From assembly GCA_023614405.1 (NCBI GenBank), contig CM042691.1, positions 168,922,927 through 168,986,926 on the forward strand: DNA of 64,000 nucleotides, in the 5' to 3' direction. Under the pieces are notes generated by a model. That model was not told the DNA's origin and made no database searches. It saw nothing but the letters and a program-made list of their open reading frames with translations. Made by a program: the position numbers and the translations under genes. Each line of letters opens with the position of its first letter. The stretch's first letter is position 1. This stretch comes from Avena insularis. Lineage: Eukaryota > Streptophyta > Magnoliopsida > Poales > Poaceae. Shown here in pieces: positions 47,216 to 57,990 of this stretch.

Positions 47216-48071
47216 GACTCTCTACATGTACTCTCCACCTGCTATGAAATAAAATAGATTGGTTACCGCAAATTGCGTCTACTCTCCGTGTCTTGTGCCA
47301 CTCGCACTCGTAATAACAGCGTCACGCTAACCGCAGAAGTCAACCTCTGGTACAGCGACCGACACGGCCAAGTAGTGCGCTCCGAGGGCACTGGGTTACC
47401 CTAGGACTCGTAACGTCCGCGAAAAACGCCAATCCGGAGCCCCATTGGAGTCGCCTAGCTCGACTGGCTTACCGAGCCAAGACAACTGCCCTCGCTCCTC
47501 ACAGCGACCAAGGTCCTCCACATCCTCATCACAACAACTCGAACGGCCAAGTACCACGCTCGGGGACTGACGACCAGTCAAGCACGAGCGACCAGGGAAA
47601 AACGCCAAGTACGAGAGCGCACCCAGGACTCGCCACGCGACTGATCCTTCGGGTCAGGCAGGAGTGACGCGCTTACTCTAACGCGTTCAATCCTCACCTA
47701 CCCTAGAGATGCGACTAGAACCACCAAGTACCACGCTCGAGGACTCGGCCACCCGACCTTGTTCGCGCAAGGGAAAACGGTCAAGTAAAGAGCACCCAAG
47801 GGAGTCGCCCTACGACTGGTTCTCCGAGCTCGGGCGAGTCGACCTCAATAGCAAAACAACTGACAAAACATTCAAAACCACAAACACATAACAAACGAGG
47901 TAAACCCCATAAAAAGGGCGGACGTGCTCGGGGAATCGTCCAATCAGCATCCAAAATAGCGAAACAATGCACAAAATAACACGAAGTTTCATTACAACAG
48001 AACAAAGTCGTTCCAAAATACAAGATGCGTCCAATGACTAATTGTTACTAACGCCCCAGGGCATAATGCTT
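47216..48071 (+). other. TE-G post-integrase non-coding segment
   Basis: No coding sequence seen. Around 47370-47600 it is related to 2650-2960 of TE-A (shared phrases such as CCAAGTAGTGCG and GGAGTCGCC). One exact polypurine-like core lies at 47559-47568. Confidence 0.6.
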
Positions 48072-51000
48072 CTACTCCGCAGGTTTCGACGGTGACTCGC
48101 CGCCACCCCTACGGTTGCGAATGAAGGGCGTGTACGGTTTCGACGGGTACGTCGTCAACTCACTCGCCATCGCTGCACGGAACGGCTGCTCAACCTTGAA
48201 GTCCCGATGCTTTGGCTCAGGGTCGTTGGGGGCGACAGTCGTCTCCTGATAGGGGAGGAGGTCGCCCATCGCCCAGACGCGATCGGAATACACTGTGGCC
48301 CGATCCGTCAGCTTCAGCACCTCGGCAATCTGCACAGAGCCCGTCGACGAGGGGTAGCCACTCGTCACATCGTCAAGGTCGAAGTCCTCCGGGAAGTGGG
48401 CAGGCCCAAGGGTGAGAGCCGTCGCCGCCCCGCGCCGGAAGGCCGACCGCGTCATGAACTCTACGACTGACGGCGCCTTCTCCAGATACCGCCATACTTC
48501 GACGAGGTCGCTGGGAATCACTTCCGTGGGTGATATCTCCTAAAGATATGCTCGAATGCAAGTCGCGGACAACGTGGCCGAGTCGACTAGAGTGGTCACA
48601 CACTGCCGCGCGTCGTACGACTGTGCCTCCTCCGAGCTGTCAATAATCCGACCTGTGGACAGAGATCGGCAGTGAGTACAACAACGACTTCACAATGCAG
48701 CTACTATAGGCATAGGAATAAAAGTTTACCAATTAAAGGATGGCAGAGGCCCATGCTAAAGCTTTGAAGCGAGGAGAAATCGTTCTGCAGCCCAACAATG
48801 AGGGCGTCAGAGACCTTTCGCTCTTCAGCGGCAGCCGTAACAGCAGCTTTGCTCGCCCATCCGCCGAGCTCGCCTCCGCCTTCGCTTCCTTGAGCTCGCG
48901 CTCCAGATCAGCGATCCGCTTCTCAGCTGTACTCAAAGCAGATTGAGCCGCCGTCAGCTCACCTGCCGGGACAAGGCCCTAGCGGACCTCCTCTGCCTTG
49001 GCAGAGATTGCTTGGAGTCCCTTGTTCATTTCTTGGAGGGCAACAAGTTCCTTCTCCACGCGACACTTTGCAGCAAGCCGATCGACCGATTCACGCTGCA
49101 AGCCCTGCGCACAAATCAAACTGTCAACAACAATAGAATCCTAAGTGCCCACCCGCTGAAATTCAGCGACTAGGCACTCGGGGACTGGAGGTCAAAAATC
49201 ATAAGTGCCCACCCGCTGAAATTCAGCGACTAGGCACTCGGGGACTGGAGGTCAAAAATCCTAAGTGCCCACCCGCTGAAATTCAGCGACTAGGCACTCG
49301 GGGACTGGAGGTCAAAAATCCTAAGTGCCCACCCGCTGAAATTCAGTGACTAGGCACTCGAGGACTGGAGTTCAAAAATCCTTAGTGCCCACCCGCTGAA
49401 ATCCAGCGACTAGGCACTCGGGGACTGTACGCTACAAAAAAACTAAAATAATCCGACCACTGAAATTCAGTGGCCCGATCCTCGGGGACTGGACATACCT
49501 GGATGGCTGCGCCCAGCATGTCGTGGAGCTGTAGCGCGTCCATAGACGCAAGCAGAGCTGGAGTGTCTCCGTGACGCTGCTCGACCTCTGTCTCGACGAC
49601 CCCAGGCGTCTGGCTCGTTGGTATTGCGCCACTCGCTGTGGACGCTTTGGCCATGAAACGGGGGAAGGTCGCAGCGGATGCCCCAGCGCCACTAGCAGTC
49701 GGCTCGGTCACTCCGGGCGAGGAAACAACCTCCTTGTTCTTCAAAGCCACCTCCGCCGCAGCCGGAGGATCGCTTGGAGCAACTGCCGTGTCGTCAGAGA
49801 CCGTGACGACATCGTCGCCCTTCGCCCTCTTAGCGTTGTCTGCGGGAGCAGCGACTTCCTCAGCTTTCCTCTTCTGTGAGGGGTCCTCCTCGGCGACGAC
49901 TGGCAGAACCTTGGCCACGGAAGGGTGGCCGATATTTTTAACTCCAAGCCTGTGAAACAACAATATGAGCAAAATTGTCCGATTACAACGGAAGGCAAGC
50001 AGACGAACAAGACTTACTTGGCGACTGGTATGAACCGCAGTCCCGTGCGGATGCTGGCCAGCTTCTCCAGCTCGGGGCCCAGTTTCCGACTGAGGCCCAT
50101 CTCAAACACATCGTGTGCCCAAGACACAGAGGGCCTCTTCGAAGACGAGGCCGCGGCAAGAGCCTCCGTGATGACGTCTGTGGGAGCTCTTCTGGGAGGC
50201 GAAGCTGTTGCGGCTGGAATAGCCCCCAACCCAGAGACCGGGGCAAATGGGGGTGGAAGCGATGCCAGAGGTACCTCATCCAGGAGGGTGGCGGCGTCCG
50301 GTGCTGTTGTTGTATGCGCCACTTCACCCTTAGCCGAGCTGGTGGCGTCGGAACTAGTCGCAGAACAAGGCGGAGACGCCTGCTTCGCTGGCTTCGTCTT
50401 CCTCCTTGGCGGAGCCTTCACCTCCTTCTTCTTCTTCGACGGCATAGCCTCACGACACGAGGTGTGCTCGGGGAGCTCGTCGTCATCGCCATCGTGAGGT
50501 TCGAGGATCCTACTCGCCTCGAGCTCGCGCTGATGTTGCCCGCGAGTTTTGCGAACCATCGGGGCGGCGTCTTCCACGGGCTCGTCTTCGTCATCATCGT
50601 CGTCATCACCCGCGTCGCTCCTGATGTCGCCTTTGGCGGGTGGCGACTCGCTCCCGTCCTGGATGGACGAGCTCGAGTTTTTGTCGTCTGTGGGTGGGAG
50701 CCATCCTTCCACCACTTGGAACAACTACAATAAAAATGAAACAACGTCAGCATAACCGCGACTACATCATCTGTGACTGCGAATGGTGACGAAGATGGCG
50801 ACTTACCGTCGGAGCTGGGCGCCTTGCGGTATAGGGGGCGACCCCGGCCTTCGCGTCCAGGTACGCCGCCTGGGGGATCTTCTTCAGGGCCAGGATGTAG
50901 TCTTCGAGTTTCGACTCGGCGAGGCAGGATTTTGTCGGGTCGTCCCTGCCCGCATACTCGTACATATAATGGTCGCGACGGGCCAAAGTCACGAGCCGCC

Positions 51001-51672
51001 GCCCGAGCCAGCAGTTGTAAAGATTGATGGTTTGGAGGACCTTCTTCTTCAGGCCACGGATGGTTTGCAACATTTCGTCGACAACCATCCGCTGGTCTAG
51101 CGGGAGCTTGCCGACCTGGAGCCGACGCGGTTCGGGCCGGTTTGCGGAGTACCTTGGAAGCGCCACCTCGCCGTCTGGAGTCGCCTCGGTGACGTTGAAC
51201 CAGGATTTCTTCCACTCGTTTGCCGCTTTGGCCGGCAGCATCAGGTCGAAGAACGACGTCTTCGACTTCAGCTGAAACGTCAGGCCACCCGCAGCCAGCT
51301 TCGGGCCGCCTGATTCTTCGCGACTAATCCTCCCATGGAATAGATCTTGCCACAAAGGGAAGTAGGGCCGGCAGCCCAGATAGCACTCGCAGAACGCCAC
51401 GAAAATGGCGAGCTGCTCGATGCTATGCGGGCCCAGGTCCGACGGCTGGATCCCGTAGAAGGCGAAGCGCGGAAGAGAGAAGTGGGAAACCCCAGCCCCC
51501 GCTCCAGGTGGCTGGTGAAGCAAATGAATTCTCCCTCGCGCGGGTCCGGAGTCACCTCTCCAGCCGCGGGGATGTGCCATCTGCCGGCGCGCAAAATCCC
51601 GGCCTCCTCGAAGGACGCCAGTAGCGCCCTTGTGCACTTGGATCTGCCCCATGGTTCGGTGGAGGGGGCCAT
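48072..51672 (-). pseudogene. TE-G antisense five-exon gene (Transposase_28-type)
   Basis: Exon 1 (51672-50807) starts MAPSTEPWGRSKC and holds the family domain: EGEFICFTSHLERGLGFPTS, a frameshift near 51475, FAFYGIQPSDLGPHSIEQLA, then IFVAFCECYLGCRPYFPLWQ and NLYNCWLGRRLVTLARRDHY. Introns 50725-50806, 49950-50017, 49105-49498 and 48653-48729 all have GT-AG ends. Exon 2 (50724-50018) is acidic then basic (MPSKKKKEVKAPPRRKTKP). Exon 3 (49949-49499) is Ala-rich with KRKAEEVAAPADNAKRAKG. Exon 4 (49104-48730) is a coiled coil (AEKRIADLERELKEAKAEAS). Exon 5 (48652-48072) reads VEVWRYLEKAPSVVEFMTRS and HFPEDFDLDDVTSGYP, with a stop near 48541. Function unknown; TE-F has a counterpart in the same place and orientation. 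A few lesions make it a probable pseudogene. Confidence 0.75.
49138..49490. repeat. 60-bp minisatellite in intron 3 of the TE-G antisense gene
   Basis: Four full units of exactly 60 bp and a fifth of about 50 bp (to about 49430), then a diverged half unit to 49490. Each has a palindrome CGCTGAAATTCAGCG, an 8-nt spacer ACTAGGCA and the core CTCGGGGACT (starts 49177, 49237, 49297, variant 49357, 49417; diverged copy 49481). Units 1-3 are almost identical, indicating recent amplification. Confidence 0.95.
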
Positions 51673-52115
51673 TGGTTGGAAGATTCGTGGAGGTCGGGGG
51701 TCTCTGGATCGGCCGGATCGCGATGCGGAGTGGAAACGAAGATGGGCGAGATCGGAGGAAAGATGAAGGAGTGTTTCCCCGCTCGCTTGTCATTCTCCTT
51801 ATGTAGCGGTTGTTACCCGCCAATTTCGGGAGCCGTTACTACGCGGTGATTACCCCAAAAGTTACCGTTGGATTACCCCAACAGCTAATTTGACCCCACT
51901 TGACGGTCCAACTTCATCCACTCGACTCGTCGCTCCGCGCGACTTGATGATTCGCCGACCCGTTCACCGAGACTCGACCCGATCGGTCGCCGTTAGCGCG
52001 ACTAGAATAACTAGTTTTTCCTTTAATTAGGAGTCCGCCGCTGATTTGACTAGGCATCCGCATTGGACCCATATACGCCGACTGCCAGCGACCACCTGCG
52101 ACCAATCAACGACGG
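51673..52115 (+). other. TE-G segment between antisense gene and 3' LTR
   Basis: Non-coding in the element's sense. It must contain the promoter of the minus-strand gene if that gene is transcribed; I see no convincing TATA box. Confidence 0.45.
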
Positions 52116-52128
52116 CCTCGGGGACTAC
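52116..52128 (+). other. TE-G polypurine tract
   Basis: CCTCGGGGACTAC abuts the 3' LTR. Unlike the minisatellite copies, no palindrome sits 8 nt upstream. Confidence 0.82.
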
Positions 52129-52617
52129 TGATGGGGATATGCCTACCGGGGTATACCCAGCAGGACGTTTCCGACTGGCCCAGGTGCCTGCGAGTGGGCC
52201 TATGGAACGGCGACTGGATCAAGACCTGGCGTGGACTCAAGCGACTGGAAGCTGAAGGCCCAGAAGCGTAGATAGGCCCAGTCGGATTAGGTTAAACGAT
52301 TGTTGAAACCTTAACTGATTCGGTTGAGATCTGTAAACCCTAGGGGGTGGGTCTATATAAACCTGCCTAGAGGGTGCGAAGAGGATAAGTTCCATCATAC
52401 ACCCAAGCGACTCATTGCCTAGCCGCCGATCTCGCCCCATTGTACTCTCACCATAATACAATCTAGCAGGAGTAGGTCTTTACCCTCCAGGGGGCCGAAC
52501 CTGGGTAAATCCTTGTGTCTCCGCCCTCATCTCGCACCGCAGATGGCTGGCCGCCCTTGCCCCATGTTCTACTACTCGCTGCCGATTGCAGCATCTGCCG
52601 TGATCATTCCCATGACA
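52129..52617 (+). repeat. TE-G 3' LTR
   Basis: 489 bp; TATA box TATATAAA at 52354-52361 is kept. Ends CATGACA before the flank GTACT. Confidence 0.93.
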
Positions 52618-55125
52618 GTACTTCAACTACTCTTATCTCCAGGTTTTCCAAAGCCTTTCCTAAAACATTTTCACTCTAATCTTGGTAGAAATACCAAGAG
52701 GTCCTTATCTTACTTCAAAATGCAACCTCTTAAAAATACCCATGCTTATCTCAAGCTAGGCTTGATGGTAACCTCAATAGTATCTGATTGTTTAGCAAGA
52801 TGAATTTCCTTGATCTGTTGATCGCCCTGTTTGCTTAGGAACTAGAGAGAGATGGATCTATCTTATGTCACTCAAGTGACCCACTAATCCACTTAACCAG
52901 ATCAACCCTGAGCTAATCCTCTGTATTAGCACCCACACCATCAAATACCCAATACAAGCATGGATCCCCTCCACCCAACCTGTACTTCAGCATCATACAC
53001 TTGATGAGGAGAATGAACCCTTGCATCCTTCCCTCTTTCATAATAGTTCAAATCCACAAATCGGCCAATTTGGCTAAGTCTGGAATCATTAACTAGATTC
53101 AATCTTTGGAACTCCACCCCCTTTAATCTGGGTGCATTCTTGAGAATGTACTTGAACCACCATGTAGTACATCATTATTACTACCAAACCCCACTCTTTC
53201 CCTTGGCTAAACCATTTATGGACCCACTCATCCATGATGGTTTCATAGTCAAGAAAATAATCCTTTCTGTAAACCTTATCATGGTGCCTACTTGGGAAGA
53301 AGCTCACATCCATGTGCTACCTCCCCTTGACCAAATCTCTAGATGGTTATGATCTACTAACCATGGTCTACCAATACCCTCTTCACTTGTTTCCAATGGA
53401 TCTCTGTGATTATTAAACCCACCTAGTTTATGAGGCATCATAACTCATCTTCTATGGCAGCCTTATTTTCAACAAAGTTTTCCATTACTTCTAAATCACC
53501 TCAAATGCAACCAAGTCAAACTCCTACTTCTATGATCATATATATAACTTGGTATAACTATCCATATATCTGTTGTACCAAGGTGATCTTTGATATCACT
53601 AACACTAGATCAAGTGGCATAAAATATCGAAACACTAGATCAACCAAGTCTAGTTTCATCCCCTTTTCAAGGTAGAATATCAAAACACAAGGTTGGTAAT
53701 GATATATACTCAAAGTTGACATCCTCCCCTTGGATATAATCATTTACCAAATAAATCCCATAATTTAGTTGGAACCTAAAACTAATTAAATTCCTTTCTT
53801 TGTAAAATCCTCAAAACCTTCTTTATAAAGGCAAGTTTGTTTTTCTCCAAACTACTTTGCCAACTCAAGGAACATTTGTGGCTTATACATCATACCCTTT
53901 CTTCCTCTCTCAACAACAAATATTCTTGAGATGCTTTATTATTTCTTTTTTCCATTTTCTTAAATGGCAGAAACAAGAAATAATAACTTAAAAATACTTT
54001 TCTAACCAAATAAATTCCAAGAAAATTTTCCAAAGTGTGATATGGTATTTAAGACCATCTCACATAAAAACCAACATTGTCCAATGTAAAAATATGAAAT
54101 GAGATTATACAAACCATTTCTGCACTTTTTGAATAAATAATATTAAGTGGACTAATAACCCTTGGAAAAATCCCAAAAACTTCCCAGGGGTGTGACGTGA
54201 CCTTAACTATCCACTAGCAATATTTCCTCAACTTATCAGGAACCCAGTTGTGTACTACCTTCATAACCTTGGCTTTAATCAAATTTGAAAAATAATCAAT
54301 TCCACTAACCAAAGACCCACCAAACCTCTTCCAACCTGTCGAATTAAGCTTACACAGCACACTACCACTCCCTGGTCGACGTGGACTGTAGCACCATCGT
54401 CTCCTTGTCCTTTAGATCTTTGTGCAAGTGAGGAAGAGAGAAAGAGAGAGAGATATCCTTGCAAATCTTGAGGAGTAAACACCACAGCATCTACCTCTCC
54501 CTCTCTGCCCTAAACCAGACTGGAGACCCCTGACCTCACCCTCTCCACACCCATAGGAAAACAAGCCCTGGTTTCCTCCTCCCCATTGTTCCCCATGGTC
54601 ATGGTCCACTCTACACCCCTCCTTGGTTTATAAAGGAAACCACCAACCCCAGCACCCCCTGCTTCTCATTTGCCCCCAGCCTAGCTCACTTACCTCCCAC
54701 GAGCTCCCCATCCGCTCCTTCCCTCTCTACTGGCCACAAAAGTAAGAACCACCATTTTCGTCCATTGTGGAGCTCGAGCTCGAGGTGCCTTCTCCCTTTC
54801 TCGCCTCCACTTGCATGTGGCCCCTCTGAAACCCCATACCCCTGATCTACCACCCCTAAGCTCCAGATCTCCCCCCAACCACTTCCCTGCCCGAGATAGG
54901 AAGAGGAAGGCATTTCGGCCATTTCTCAAGATCTGAGCAAAACTCCATCGTCCATGCCCTTATTCCCCTGCATGCTACATTCCCGAGCTCCCCTCCCATT
55001 TCTGCAACTAACCCCGCCCTTGGTTTCGACTTGTAGACGCCTAGGTGGTTTAACCAACAAGCTTTGGAAGGTACGCCACGGGCGTGCATGCGCAAGACGG
55101 ACCCCAACGTCGAAACCCCTTGTGT
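52618..55125 (+). repeat. TE-E 3' LTR, segment right of TE-G
   Basis: 52618-54310 is AT-rich without genes. 54311-55125 is the pyrimidine-rich promoter and leader region that matches 20732-21391 plus 34164-34330. A TATA box TTTATAAAG lies at 54627-54635 on the plus strand. Homology stops at 55125 where TE-H begins. Confidence 0.75.
54627..54635 (+). promoter_or_regulatory. TATA box of the TE-E LTR
   Basis: TTTATAAAG upstream of a pyrimidine-rich leader. The other LTR copy carries TTTAGAAAG at 21056-21064. Confidence 0.55.
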
Positions 55126-57990
55126 TGTCAATACCCGGATTTTTAATCCCAAATGCCTGTTATGCCATACATCGCAATCCCAGGATTACCATTTTTGCGA
55201 GACATAACAGATTGGAAATCATAGTACATCATCCATTACAAACCATACATAAGGTCTTACAACAAATAAAGGATCTCATGCTCTAGTCTTAATACAATCA
55301 AAGAAGTGGAATAATATAATAGCGATAGCATGGGCAAGGCTCCATCGTCATAGTCACATGCAATGCTGACGATTGGAGATGATCATAGTTGTCATAACCT
55401 TCCTGCGGTCCATCCTCCTGATAGTCCTCTTCATAGTCTGGCTACAAGAATAGCCAGGGACAAAGCCATGAGTACTCTTTAAGTACTCGCAAACTATCAC
55501 TAACAAGTAAGTGGTTTGAATAGGAATACTAAGATCTAGATTGTTTTGCAAAAAGCCAGGTTTATCTCTAACTGAGTTTAGAAGCAAAGAAAGACTACTT
55601 TAAGGTTTTATAACACCTAAGTGGGAACTTGAGTTTTCATATCACAACCTTGTTGTGGTCAAGTCAAGTCATGATTCATTTCACAAGTCATTTTGAAAAC
55701 ATCTGACGATGGAACAGTATGGCCACTCCAACTGTCCATAACCGCGGACGCGGCTATTCGAATAGTTTGACCCTCTGCAGAGGTGGTACACTTTCACCAC
55801 AACATTCGATACATCCGTCAGGAACAATCCTGAATTCACCATACTCAGTATGTGGATAATCAATCCTAACCTTTCAATTACACACCCTAGTATAGCCACA
55901 TCTCATATGAGTTTGGCATCCCAACCATGACCATCTGTCATCTTGGGAACTGCACAGGTGGTCAATCTTCACGAGGTAGCCTCAGCTCAAACCTTGGCTA
56001 CAAGGGAAACCATACTCAAAATTCGGGTATTATGGTTGTATGGTAAAATTGGAATGGTATCGCATCCAGACACAACCATCAGTTTTATAAAGGGCTAAGG
56101 CTCATGCTCAACATTTTCATCATCAAAATCATCTGGTGTTCAAGAACACATGTCAAAACATTTCATTAGAATGACTCATCATTCTAAGGTTTTCATAATC
56201 ATTTCCACCAAGTATTCCCATCTAAAGTTATCAAGTTTTATGCTTAGCACTAGCCACTAAAGTTAGGGGTAAACACTAATGAGGGGTGGTAAACAAGTGT
56301 GAATTATCTAAGTTCAATCTCATGCCTCAGGATGGCATCAAGATCTACTCAACTTAGGCCAAGTTTTATGCTTTTTATGCTACCTTTAATAACCTTTACA
56401 AAACTTATAAGTCACTAAGTAAACATAAATAAAAAGCTTTGATAAAGAAATAAAAATAATCAAGCTTGCAAGTAAAACTGGGATTTAGGATAATAAAGTT
56501 TGGTCTAATCAAGCATGCCTAATGCATTGCATAGGTTATCTAGCTTTTCACAGTTGCAAGTGTTATCTTGCCTTGTGTAGTGCAGTGGTTGAAGTTCTCC
56601 TCGGATTCTTCCTCGTAGTAATCTCCTTCATCTTCGTATCCTTGGTCGGTACTAGCGTCTATAAATAAATACGAGGTACAAAATCACCAAACAATACTTA
56701 ACTAATTATATTTATCACACCAGGGTTTTCACTAGATGATTTAGCAACATCACAATCATCACAAAGATTAAGGCACTAGTTTCATTTATTTTCTTTTAGA
56801 AAAGTAATTTCTACTCATTGAAAAACTACTTTAGATTTAATATTCTCCAACAAAACATGGGATCATGTTGACACATGTCATCACCACATATTTCAGTACT
56901 TGGGAATGTGATTTAAAGTGGTGTCACAATTTAATAAGGTTTAACCTTATTATTTTAATTAATTAAAGTGACTAGAAATGCCTATGAGGCATTCTTTTGT
57001 TACTTGTCCATTATTTCTGTAAGTAAACCTAGATATTTTTATATATTCAGAAAGGCCTTATCAAATGTGATTTTTGAGAGTTGGAATCAACTCAAAAGCT
57101 TTTATGGTTGAATTTTGAAAAATGTTTGAATGCAGAAAAGTCTCTACCTTGTTATTTTTACTATAGGTGATCTATAACTCCAAATGGTTTTAATACAATG
57201 GGCTTGGATTAATAATTTCAATACCTTTCTAACAAAATTAGTTTCATGCAATTTGGTTCAGTGAAACTCTCTGGATTGAATTTTGAATCAACAGACAGAA
57301 CTAGGTTTGAAACTAAAATGAAAAATCGAAATTTAAACTACTGGGTCATGCGGGAGTGCTAACTGGGCCATCCCACTGCGCACAGCGCACGGGCGGGTTA
57401 AGTGGTTGTCCTCCCCAGTCAGTGAGACAGGGGGTGCGAAGGGTACGGGCTATCTACGGCTGTAGGATTAGATGTAAGATCAACGGCTGAGGGTCATCGT
57501 CAACGTCTAAAAAGAACGCGACGAGTCTGAACCTAGTGCAGCCAGTGGGGGTCTGTGGTGGCTAACCGGGGCAGGCGATGGTCGGCGATAGGGGCGAACA
57601 ACGAAGTCGACGATGGCGATTCTCCTGTTACTGGTGGCTCCTCCTGGGGTGGCTCCAATCGACGACGCCCTTCTCCTCCATCAGCGGTAGGCTCCGGCAA
57701 AATTCTGGCGATGCTGCACTCGCCTTTCTCTAGGAAGAAGTGGGCACGATCAGTGAGAGGTGGGGAGTGGAATGGTGTGGAGAAATCAAACGGGGAAGGC
57801 CTCTATTTATAGTGCGACGAGGGAACCAAAGGGTGCGGGCTGAGCTCGTCGGGGTCGGCTTCACAGTGAGCTAATGGCATGGCTGAAGGTAGGGGATGGT
57901 GCGCTGTCTCCTGGCAAAGCTCAACGGCTTGATGGCGCGGCAAGGGGCGGTGCGATTCGGTCGGAACGCGTCGACGCTCCTGTTGTACTA
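55126..57990 (-). repeat. TE-H: minus-strand LTR fragment related to the TE-E LTR
   Basis: The left end TGTCAATACCCGG corresponds, reversed, to the TE-E LTR end at 37440-37475. Blocks near 55450 and 55690-55760 match the reverse complement of 37165 and 36680-36780. A minus-strand TATA box (plus strand CTATTTATA) lies at 57803-57811 ahead of a pyrimidine-rich leader, as expected for an LTR. I find no matching target duplication, so the right boundary is approximate and probably truncated. Confidence 0.6.

Larger units (their letters stand above)
40327..52617 (+). mobile_element. TE-G: complete Tat-lineage Ty3/gypsy retrotransposon (12,291 bp)
   Basis: LTRs of 488 bp (40327-40814) and 489 bp (52129-52617). 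The flanks GGACT (40322-40326) and GTACT (52618-52622) fit a 5-bp duplication with one later change. Gag, protease, reverse transcriptase, two RNase H domains and integrase run 40905-47215 on the plus strand. A five-exon gene on the minus strand fills 48072-51672. From the capsid region to the integrase end there are seven in-frame stops and only two frame changes (about 42455 and 44446), so decay is modest. By eye the LTRs differ at about 19 sites. Confidence 0.93.
20732..55125 (+). mobile_element. TE-E: plus-strand gag-only element with about 6-kb LTRs, split by TE-F and TE-G
   Basis: Pieces in order: 5' LTR 20732-21391 and 34164-37475 (TE-F between), interior 37476-39987, 3' LTR 39988-40326 and 52618-55125 (TE-G between). 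The LTR halves overlap by homology: 20732-21391 plus 34164-34330 matches 54311-55125. Adding the non-overlapping parts gives an LTR of about 6.0 kb. A degraded initiator-Met-type primer site and a polypurine tract mark the interior. Only a decayed gag is visible. The 5' end is lost at the TE-D junction and the 3' end is cut by TE-H. Confidence 0.7.

Noticed and set aside
49138..49430. Regular 60-bp repeats suggesting a CRISPR-like array
   Set aside because: Units are contiguous and near-identical with no variable spacers, in a plant retrotransposon intron. It is a minisatellite.
49975..50733. 252-codon plus-strand open frame
   Set aside because: Low-complexity shadow of exon 2 of the minus-strand antisense gene, whose splice borders and composition support the minus strand.
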